From: Bacteroidales bacterium
GTDB lineage: Bacteria; Bacteroidota; Bacteroidia; Bacteroidales; Bacteroidaceae
Direction of reading: 5' to 3'
NCBI GenBank assembly: GCA_015654535.1
Contig: JAATGU010000031.1
Coordinates: forward strand, 1-43,966
DNA length: 43,966 nt
Notes under the pieces: generated by a model
The model's database searches: none
Seen by the model: only the letters and a program-made list of their open reading frames with translations
What the model was told of the DNA's origin: nothing
In this document: positions 37,146 through 43,966 of the stretch, one piece after another
Numbering within the stretch: the stretch's first letter is position 1
Layout of the letters: the number at the start of each line of letters is the position of its first letter
Translations under genes and position numbers: made by a program

Positions 37146-39029
37146 ATGGAACCATTAAAGCATGAATGTGGTGTAGCTATGATCCGCTTACTAAAGCCTT
37201 TGGAATATTATGAGCAAAAGTACGGAACATGGATGTATGGGCTGAACAAACTCTATCTTTTAATGGAGAAACAGCACAATCGCGGACAGGAAGGCGCAGG
37301 GTTAGCTTGTGTAAAATTAGAAGCAAATCCCGGAGAAGAATATATGTTCCGTGAAAGAGCGATTGGAGCCGGTGCAATAACTGATATTTTTGCTACTGTG
37401 CAGGCTAATTATAAAGACTTAACTTCAGAACAGCTTCATGATGCGGAGTATGCTAAGCGTACTCTTCCTTTTGCCGGGGAAGTTTACATGGGGCATCTTC
37501 GTTATAGTACTACTGGAAGAAGTGGCCTTTCTTATATTCACCCGTTCCTTCGCCGGAATAATTGGCGGGCGAAGAACTTGGCTCTTTGTGGAAACTTTAA
37601 TATGACGAACGTGGATGAAATTTTTCAGCTTATCACTGAAACCGGACAACATCCTCGCAAGTTTGCCGATACTTATATTCTGTTAGAGCAAATAGGACAC
37701 CGCCTTGATCGGGAAGTTGAGCGCCTCTATCAAAAAGCAGAAAATGAAGGTTTAAAAGGAATGGATATCACCCATGCTATTGAAGATCAGATAGATTTGG
37801 CTAATGTATTAAAAAAATCCAGTACTAATTGGGATGGTGGATATGTGATTTGTGGAGTAACAGGTAGTGGTGAATCTTTTTCAGTAAGAGATCCCTGGGG
37901 CATCCGTCCGGCATTTTATTATGCTGATAATGAAGTTGTGGTTCTTGCATCTGAACGTCCGGTTATTCAAACGGCTTTTAACGTTGCAGGAGAGGATGTA
38001 AAAGAACTAAATCCTGGTCAGGCTCTCTTTGTCAATAAGAGTGGAGAATTACGTACGGCTCAGATTATTAAGCCAAAAAAAGTTCGACCTTGCTCGTTTG
38101 AACGGATTTATTTTTCACGAGGAAGTGATAAAGATATTTATAATGAACGTAAAGCTTTAGGAAGAAATTTAGTTCAACCCATTCTTAAAGCCATCGATAA
38201 CGATATAGAACATACGGTCTTTTCATTTATTCCGAATACAGCAGAAGTTGCTTTTTATGGAATGCTTGAAGGTTTTGATAACTATTTAAACCATTTAAAA
38301 AAGAAAATGATTGTTTCAGCTGATCATCCGTTAAAAGATGAAGAACTGGAAAAAATTCTTTCTATGCGTATTCGTTCAGAAAAGGTAGCGATAAAGGACA
38401 TAAAGTTACGTACATTTATAGCAGAGGGAAATACTCGGAATGATTTGGCTGCTCATGTGTATGATATTACTTATGGCAGTCTTGTTCCATATGTGGACAA
38501 TCTGGTAATTATCGATGATAGCATTGTTAGAGGAACAACCCTGAAACAAAGCATTATTGGCATTCTTGACCGTTTGCATCCAAAGAAAATCGTAATCGTG
38601 TCATCCTCTCCTCAGGTGCGTTATCCAGATTACTATGGGATAGACATGGCTCGTATGAATGAGTTCATAGCATTTAAAGCTGCTATTGAATTATTGAAAG
38701 AAATGGATATGCGGGATATAATAGCATTGGCATATAGAAAGTCGAAGGAACAACAGAATCTTCCGAAGGAACAAATTGTTAATTATGTAAAGGAGATTTA
38801 TGCTCCTTTTACTGATGAAGAGATTTCGGCAAAAATGGTGGAACTTCTTACCCCCGAAGGTACAAAAGCAAAAGTGGAGATAGTCTATCAGCATTTAGAT
38901 GGACTACACGCTGCTTGTCCTCGGCATAGTGGCGATTGGTATTTTTCAGGAGACTATCCTACTCCGGGTGGAAATAGGCTACTGAATGAAGCTTTTATTA
39001 CATATATAGAAGAAGTTTATTGCTTTTAA
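37146..39029 (+). CDS. Amidophosphoribosyltransferase, long PurF-type
   Basis: Class II amidotransferase joined to a phosphoribosyltransferase, 627 residues, clearly longer than standard PurF (about 470-510). C8 in HECGVAM is the probable nucleophile after a 7-residue propeptide; NRGQEGAGL (45-53) and GHLRYSTTG follow in the glutaminase domain. The PRPP loop VIIDDSIVRGTT (454-465) is intact. Extra length lies in a glutaminase-domain insertion (about 55-105 and 185-225) and a C-terminal extension after ~530. It would make phosphoribosylamine for purine synthesis, but its company (glmS, carAB) and unusual size leave open a distinct role beside a standard PurF elsewhere. It starts 7 nt after glmS. 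Confidence 0.82.
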   Translation: MEPLKHECGVAMIRLLKPLEYYEQKYGTWMYGLNKLYLLMEKQHNRGQEGAGLACVKLEANPGEEYMFRERAIGAGAITDIFATVQANYKDLTSEQLHDAEYAKRTLPFAGEVYMGHLRYSTTGRSGLSYIHPFLRRNNWRAKNLALCGNFNMTNVDEIFQLITETGQHPRKFADTYILLEQIGHRLDREVERLYQKAENEGLKGMDITHAIEDQIDLANVLKKSSTNWDGGYVICGVTGSGESFSVRDPWGIRPAFYYADNEVVVLASERPVIQTAFNVAGEDVKELNPGQALFVNKSGELRTAQIIKPKKVRPCSFERIYFSRGSDKDIYNERKALGRNLVQPILKAIDNDIEHTVFSFIPNTAEVAFYGMLEGFDNYLNHLKKKMIVSADHPLKDEELEKILSMRIRSEKVAIKDIKLRTFIAEGNTRNDLAAHVYDITYGSLVPYVDNLVIIDDSIVRGTTLKQSIIGILDRLHPKKIVIVSSSPQVRYPDYYGIDMARMNEFIAFKAAIELLKEMDMRDIIALAYRKSKEQQNLPKEQIVNYVKEIYAPFTDEEISAKMVELLTPEGTKAKVEIVYQHLDGLHAACPRHSGDWYFSGDYPTPGGNRLLNEAFITYIEEVYCF

Positions 39030-39039
39030 ACTTTTTATA

Positions 39040-39073
39040 ATCTGCGCAACTTGATATATCGAGCTGCGCAGAT
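39040..39073 (+). promoter_or_regulatory. 34-bp near-palindrome upstream of carA
   Basis: The segment from 39040 to 39073 matches its own reverse complement at 30 of 34 positions: 9-bp outer arms atctgcgca/tgcgcagat are perfect and the centre is gatatatc. No T run follows, so it is not a normal terminator. It sits 86 nt before carA in the only sizeable gap (129 nt) of the operon, a plausible operator or attenuator site for carAB. Confidence 0.5.
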
Positions 39074-39158
39074 CGCAAAATAGGGTACATAGTGATGAGA
39101 AAAACATTCACTAAGCGAATAGAGAAAATTATATTTAAGAACAAGATATAACAAAAGA

Positions 39159-40250
39159 ATGCAAGAAGAAAAGAATGTTTTATTGATTCTCGATGATGGA
39201 AGTGTTTTTCAGGGAAAATCCTTCGGTTATGAGAAAGCTGTAGCAGGAGAGGTTGTATTTAATACTGCCATGATGGGGTATCCCGAGAGTTTGACAGATC
39301 CATCTTATTCAGGTCAGATTATGACGCTGACTTTCCCTTTAGTAGGTAACTATGGTGTTCCTCCTAGAACTGAAAAAAATGGGCTCTCTACTTTTATGGA
39401 ATCTGAAAAGATTCATGCGGAAGGTATCATTGTTTCTGATTATTCATGGGAATACAGTCATTGGAATGCTGTAGAGAGCTTGGAGAGTTGGTTAAAAGAT
39501 GAAAAAGTAGTAGGCATTTATGGAGTTGATACTCGTGAATTGACTAAACTACTTCGTGAGAAAGGTTCCATGAAGGGAAAGATTGTGTTTCCTGAAAGTA
39601 ATGGGGAGGTAAAGACAGAAAATGATATACCTTTTGTTGACCCCAATCTTATTAACCAAGTGGAGTTGGTGAGCTGTAAGGAGGTTATCACTTACGGAAC
39701 GGGAAAAAAGAAAGTGGTTTTAGTGGATTGCGGAGTAAAGCATAACATTATCCGCTGTTTCTTAAAGAGAGATGTTACGGTGCTTCGAGTGCCTTGGAAT
39801 TATGATTTCAATGCAATAGAATATGATGGACTATTTATTTCTAATGGACCTGGTGATCCTAACATGTGTGATGTAATAGTAGAAAATATCCGTAAAGCAA
39901 TGAAGGGTGATAAACCTATTTTTGGAATTTGTATGGGAAATCAACTACTAGCTAAAGCAGGTGGCGCTAATATATACAAACTGAAGTACGGACATCGTAG
40001 TCACAATCAACCTGTACGTATGGCAGGAACTGACAGGTGTTTCATAACCAGTCAAAATCATGGATTTGCTGTGGATAGTTCTACATTGGGCAGTGATTGG
40101 GAACCTCTCTTTATAAACATGAATGATCAGACTAATGAAGGTATCAAACATAAAACGAAACCGTTCTTTTCCGCGCAATTCCATCCTGAAGCTGCAAGCG
40201 GGCCTACGGACACAGAGTTTTTATTCGATAAATTTGTAGACATGCTATAA
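39159..40250 (+). CDS. carA: Carbamoyl-phosphate synthase small subunit
   Basis: Glutaminase subunit that supplies ammonia to CarB for carbamoyl phosphate, the precursor of pyrimidines and arginine. 363 residues: N-terminal CPSase domain with FNTAMMGYPESLTDPSY (34-50) and the class I glutaminase domain with C258 in GICMGNQ and H342/E344 in QFHPEAASGP. The usual GxCLGHQ reads GICMGNQ, with the nucleophile kept. It follows the PurF-type gene by 129 nt and precedes carB by 18 nt. A weak TATATTTA (39130-39137) might give a local promoter. Confidence 0.95.
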   Translation: MQEEKNVLLILDDGSVFQGKSFGYEKAVAGEVVFNTAMMGYPESLTDPSYSGQIMTLTFPLVGNYGVPPRTEKNGLSTFMESEKIHAEGIIVSDYSWEYSHWNAVESLESWLKDEKVVGIYGVDTRELTKLLREKGSMKGKIVFPESNGEVKTENDIPFVDPNLINQVELVSCKEVITYGTGKKKVVLVDCGVKHNIIRCFLKRDVTVLRVPWNYDFNAIEYDGLFISNGPGDPNMCDVIVENIRKAMKGDKPIFGICMGNQLLAKAGGANIYKLKYGHRSHNQPVRMAGTDRCFITSQNHGFAVDSSTLGSDWEPLFINMNDQTNEGIKHKTKPFFSAQFHPEAASGPTDTEFLFDKFVDML

Positions 40251-40268
40251 TATTAAAACGAAGAATCA

Positions 40269-43200
40269 ATGAAAGATAACATAAAGAAAGTATTAATACT
40301 TGGTTCCGGAGCTTTGAAAATCGGAGAAGCCGGAGAGTTTGATTATTCCGGTTCACAGGCATTAAAGGCTTTACGGGAAGAAGGAATTCAGACAGTGTTG
40401 ATTAATCCTAATATTGCTACTGTTCAAACATCTGAAGGAGTTGCCGATACAATTTATTTTTTGCCGGTCACTCCTTTTTTTGTAGAAAAAGTTATTCAGA
40501 AAGAGAAACCAGAAGGTATTTTGTTAGCTTTTGGTGGACAAACAGCTTTAAATTGTGGCGTAGCTCTGTACAGGGAAGGTATTCTTGAGAAATATAACCT
40601 GAAGGTATTGGGAACTCCCGTACAAGCTATTATTGACACTGAAGACCGCGAATTTTTCGTAAAGAAATTAGATCAGATCAACGTAAAGACTATTAAGAGT
40701 GAGGCTGTAGAAAATGTTGTGGATGCTAGGCGTGCTGCTAAGGAATTGGAATATCCCGTTATTATCCGGGCGGCATATGCTCTTGGCGGTTTAGGGTCTG
40801 GTTTTTGTGATAATGAAGAAGAACTAAATAAGTTGGTTGAAAAAGCATTCTCTTTTTCACCTCAGGTTCTGGTTGAGAAGTCATTGAAAGGTTGGAAAGA
40901 GATTGAATATGAAGTAGTGCGAGACCGTTTCGACAATTGTATCACAGTATGTAACATGGAAAACTTTGACCCGCTGGGAATCCATACGGGAGAAAGTATT
41001 GTCATTGCTCCTTCACAAACACTCACAAATAGCGAATATCACAAATTACGCGAATTATCAATCCGCATTATCCGTCACATTGGTATTATTGGAGAATGTA
41101 ATGTTCAATATGCTTTTGATCCGGAGAGTGAAGACTACCGGGTTATTGAGGTGAATGCCCGTTTGAGTCGTTCTTCTGCCTTGGCTTCTAAAGCAACTGG
41201 CTATCCGCTGGCTTTTGTGGCTGCTAAGCTGGGGCTGGGATATGGATTGTTCGACTTAAAGAATTCTGTAACAAAAACAACTTCCGCTTTTTTTGAACCC
41301 GCTTTGGATTATGTGGTGTGTAAGATTCCTCGTTGGGATTTAGGTAAATTCCATGGTGTGGACCGTGAACTAGGTAGCAGCATGAAATCAGTAGGAGAGG
41401 TGATGGCCATTGGGCGCACTTTCGAAGAAGCTATCCAAAAAGGACTTCGCATGATTGGTCAGGGAATGCATGGGTTTGTGCAGAACAAAGAACTGGTTAT
41501 TGAAGATATTGACAAATCCCTTCACGAACCAACCGATAAACGTATTTTTGTAATTAGCGAAGCTTTCCGGGCTGGATATACTATCGATCAGATTCATCAG
41601 CTGACTATGATTGATAAATGGTTTCTTCAGAAATTGATGAATATCATTCGTACGGCAGATGAACTTGAGAAAAACACAACATTGGAATCTATTTCTCCGG
41701 CACTACTTCGTAAAGCTAAAGTTCAGGGTTTCTCTGATTTTCAGATTGCCCGGGCAGTTTGGCAAGATAAAGCGGACGATATGGAAGATGCCATAATGAG
41801 TGTGCGTGCTTACCGTAAATCATTGAATATCATTCCGGTTGTAAAACAGATTGATACGTTAGCGGCAGAATATCCGGCACAGACAAATTATTTATATCTC
41901 ACTTATAGCGGCATTGCTAATGACATTACTTATTTAGGTGATCATCGGTCTATCGTGGTGTTAGGCTCCGGTGCTTATCGCATTGGCAGTTCCGTTGAGT
42001 TCGACTGGTGCGGGGTGAACGCTCTCAATACTATCCGCAAGGAAGGCTGGCGTAGTGTGATGATCAACTATAATCCTGAAACTGTTTCTACGGATTATGA
42101 TATGTGTGATCGTCTTTACTTTGATGAGCTCACCTTTGAACGTGTGATGGATATTTTAGAATTGGAAAATCCTCATGGAGTAATCGTTTCTACCGGAGGC
42201 CAGATTCCAAATAATCTTGCCATGAGACTGGATGAACAAAATGTCCACATTCTTGGTACAACAGCCAAAAGTATTGATAATGCCGAAGACAGAAATAAGT
42301 TTTCTGCAATGTTAGATCGCATAGGGGTGGATCAACCCCGTTGGAGAGAGCTAACCAGCATGGAAGATATTAATGAATTCGTAGATGAAGTGGGATTCCC
42401 CGTTTTGGTACGACCCTCTTACGTACTTAGTGGAGCGGCCATGAATGTTTGTTCTAATCAAGAGGAACTGGTACGTTTCTTGCAATTGGCAGCTAATGTA
42501 TCAAAGAAACATCCGGTTGTGGTTAGTCAGTTCATTGAAAATGCCAAAGAGGTTGAGATGGATGCCGTAGCAGACAAAGGAGAGATCATCGCTTATGCTA
42601 TTAGCGAACATATTGAGTTTGCAGGAGTGCACTCGGGTGATGCGACTATTCAGTTTCCTCCACAAAAGCTTTATGTGGAAACGATGCGTCGGATCAAACG
42701 AATCTCTAAGGAAATCGCAAAAGAATTAAATATCTCCGGTCCATTCAATATACAGTATCTGGCAAGAGAAAATGATATAAAAGTAATTGAGTGTAACCTT
42801 CGTGCTTCTCGTAGTTTTCCTTTTGTGAGCAAGGTTATAAAGATTAACTTTATAGAATTAGCAACCAAAATAATGTTAGGAATCCCAGTGAAAAAGCCGG
42901 AGAAGAGTTTGTTCGACTTGGATTATGTGGGAATCAAAGCATCTCAATTCTCTTTTTCTCGATTGCAAAAAGCCGATCCTGTTTTAGGTGTCGATATGGC
43001 AAGTACGGGCGAAGTGGGTTGTATTGGCGATGATAGTTCTTGTGCCATATTGAAAGCTATGTTATCTGTAGGTTATAGAATACCTAAAAAGAGTATCCTT
43101 TTATCTACAGGGACCCCAAAACAGAAAGCAGATATGCTCATTGCTGCGCATCTTCTTCATGATAAAGGATATAATTTGTTTGCTACAAGCGGGACACAAA

Positions 43201-43490
43201 AAGTTTTAGCAGAGAATGGCATACCAAGTACTTTTGTATACTGGCCTAGTGAAGAAGGAAAACCTCAGGCTTTGGATCTTCTTCGCAACAGAGAAATAGA
43301 CATGGTGGTTAATATTCCAAAGAACCTTACTGAAGGAGAGCTCGATAATGGATATAAAATTCGTCGTGCAGCCATCGACCTAAACATACCATTAATTACC
43401 AATTCTCGATTAGCAAGTGCATTTATTACAGCGTTCTGTAGTTTAACAATGGACGATTTGTTGATTAAGAGCTGGGAAGAATATAAGTAA
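40269..43490 (+). CDS. carB: Carbamoyl-phosphate synthase large subunit
   Basis: Synthetase subunit, 1073 residues, full length. Two homologous ATP-grasp halves are visible: the first begins KVLILGSGALKIGEAGEFDYSG, with IRAAYALGGLGSGF in its ATP-grasp; the second begins VVLGSGAYRIGSSVEFDWC (about 560), with VRPSYVLSGAAMNV. The C-terminal methylglyoxal-synthase-like allosteric domain (about 940-1073) includes LFATSGTQKVL and NIPKNLTEG. It forms the CarAB complex with the preceding gene. It closes the rightward operon and is followed by a strong terminator. Confidence 0.96.
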   Translation: MKDNIKKVLILGSGALKIGEAGEFDYSGSQALKALREEGIQTVLINPNIATVQTSEGVADTIYFLPVTPFFVEKVIQKEKPEGILLAFGGQTALNCGVALYREGILEKYNLKVLGTPVQAIIDTEDREFFVKKLDQINVKTIKSEAVENVVDARRAAKELEYPVIIRAAYALGGLGSGFCDNEEELNKLVEKAFSFSPQVLVEKSLKGWKEIEYEVVRDRFDNCITVCNMENFDPLGIHTGESIVIAPSQTLTNSEYHKLRELSIRIIRHIGIIGECNVQYAFDPESEDYRVIEVNARLSRSSALASKATGYPLAFVAAKLGLGYGLFDLKNSVTKTTSAFFEPALDYVVCKIPRWDLGKFHGVDRELGSSMKSVGEVMAIGRTFEEAIQKGLRMIGQGMHGFVQNKELVIEDIDKSLHEPTDKRIFVISEAFRAGYTIDQIHQLTMIDKWFLQKLMNIIRTADELEKNTTLESISPALLRKAKVQGFSDFQIARAVWQDKADDMEDAIMSVRAYRKSLNIIPVVKQIDTLAAEYPAQTNYLYLTYSGIANDITYLGDHRSIVVLGSGAYRIGSSVEFDWCGVNALNTIRKEGWRSVMINYNPETVSTDYDMCDRLYFDELTFERVMDILELENPHGVIVSTGGQIPNNLAMRLDEQNVHILGTTAKSIDNAEDRNKFSAMLDRIGVDQPRWRELTSMEDINEFVDEVGFPVLVRPSYVLSGAAMNVCSNQEELVRFLQLAANVSKKHPVVVSQFIENAKEVEMDAVADKGEIIAYAISEHIEFAGVHSGDATIQFPPQKLYVETMRRIKRISKEIAKELNISGPFNIQYLARENDIKVIECNLRASRSFPFVSKVIKINFIELATKIMLGIPVKKPEKSLFDLDYVGIKASQFSFSRLQKADPVLGVDMASTGEVGCIGDDSSCAILKAMLSVGYRIPKKSILLSTGTPKQKADMLIAAHLLHDKGYNLFATSGTQKVLAENGIPSTFVYWPSEEGKPQALDLLRNREIDMVVNIPKNLTEGELDNGYKIRRAAIDLNIPLITNSRLASAFITAFCSLTMDDLLIKSWEEYK

Positions 43491-43503
43491 TCTATAAAGA
43501 TTT

Positions 43504-43558
43504 GTACTGGGAAAAGTAAATAGCTTGTTGGCTATGGACTTTTCCCAGTACTTTTTTT
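43504..43558 (+). terminator. Terminator after carB
   Basis: A perfect 14-bp stem, gtactgggaaaagt (43504-43517) with acttttcccagtac (43538-43551), an inner atagc/gctat stem, and T7 (43552-43558). Confidence 0.92.
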
Positions 43559-43877
43559 ATCTACGCAAAAAACACACAACCCCATCCGTCACCTATCACG
43601 AATTCCTCTCAATCCATTGATTAATATCCAACTAAGGCGTGATAGATAATTTTTTATTTACATTTATCGATCACGATGATCTCTCACCTCTCACTTCTCA
43701 TTTTTCTCCGATGTATATAGTGAATAAAATCTAATCATGTTGCTTGGCGCTTTTTGGCAAAATTATGGTTGGTATAAATTCCTTGTTTGCTAATCCGTTT
43801 TTTAAGGAAAACTAAGTCATTGTTCCTTACACGGGTTTTACTTGTCACTACTTGGTCGACATTAAAATCAAAAAGAG
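43559..43877. other. Non-coding stretch between carB and a probable mobile gene
   Basis: No open frame or consensus promoter was found. An 8-bp inverted repeat, ctatcacg (43593-43600) with cgtgatag (43638-43645), and short pyrimidine-rich repeats (ctctcacctctcacttctca near 43681-43700) are the only structure noted. If the next gene is a transposase, an insertion-sequence end should lie in this interval, but I could not identify it. Confidence 0.4.
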
Positions 43878-43966
43878 ATGACAAATAGTAGAAAAAAGCT
43901 TGTTTTATCATCCGAAACCTTCAGGCTTGAAGTTCTTCGGGATTATTATTTGAGTGGAGACAGCAA
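43878..43966 (+). CDS. Partial gene, possible transposase-type helix-turn-helix protein
   Basis: The frame from ATG 43878 is open to the window edge, giving 29 residues: a basic start (MTNSRKKLVL) and then SSETFRLEVLRDYYLSGDS. The pattern F-xx-EVLRxYYxSG resembles the first helix of IS3-type OrfA and related helix-turn-helix proteins of Bacteroides insertion sequences. With so little sequence the assignment is tentative; it could also be another small DNA-binding protein. It starts about 320 nt after the carB terminator. Confidence 0.4.
   Translation, partial: MTNSRKKLVLSSETFRLEVLRDYYLSGDS

Noticed and set aside
40269..43490. Unusual fusion in carB
   Set aside because: The two ATP-grasp halves and the terminal allosteric domain are the normal CarB plan and length.

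Overview
The window looks like a chromosomal segment of a Bacteroides-type bacterium (Bacteroidales). The evidence is consistent. Promoters repeatedly match the Bacteroides -33 TTG/TTTG and -7 TAnnTTTG pattern, and few genes show a purine-rich ribosome binding site. There is a hybrid two-component regulator with an AraC-type output domain of the kind that controls polysaccharide utilisation, carbohydrate enzymes carry signal peptides or lipoboxes, ribosomal protein S16 has an Ala/Glu-rich tail, and base composition is AT-rich. All functions are read from motifs in the translated sequence; no database search was possible.

Layout. 1-891: AT-rich and gene-free, with one leftward promoter. 892-3605: an ectonucleotide pyrophosphatase/phosphodiesterase, rpsP and a ferritin, separated by hairpin terminators. 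3645-9870: a leftward unit of OPT-family transporter, secreted alpha/beta-hydrolase esterase and periplasmic GH2 beta-galactosidase. 9902-11096: a single-gene small heat shock protein behind a sigma-54-type -24/-12 site, then an AlaX-like tRNA-editing protein. 11103-11300: a frameshifted remnant of a serine recombinase. 11366-18173: a compact fructan/fructose locus (GH32 lipoprotein, MFS transporter, fructokinase, hybrid sensor/regulator) without SusC/SusD. A 17-4-17 bp direct repeat abuts the GH32 promoter and could be the regulator's operator.

18174-18768 is the densest non-coding stretch: a 20-bp imperfect inverted repeat pair, a complete promoter-to-terminator unit predicting a small RNA of about 65 nt on the minus strand, and a perfect 28-bp inverted repeat. 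18769-21597 is a GH115 alpha-glucuronidase. 21886-23551 holds an orphan HpaII-family restriction endonuclease homologue followed by a nitroreductase. 23583-26083 is a patatin-like lipase overlapping a cytoplasmic GH13 amylase. 26197-27078 is fabD.

27152-43490 is a nitrogen-assimilation block made almost entirely of glutamine-using enzymes: asnB, gltD and gltB leftward, and glmS, a long PurF-type amidophosphoribosyltransferase, carA and carB rightward, diverging from a 363-bp AT-rich regulatory region. After a strong terminator the window ends in the first 29 codons of a probable transposase-like helix-turn-helix protein.

The observations most worth following up are the putative small RNA (its 5' end is complementary to AUGAAAAACAC-type start regions), the HTCS operator candidate, the sigma-54-like site before hsp20, the orphan HpaII homologue with an apparent Lys-to-Arg change, and the glutamine-amidotransferase supercluster.
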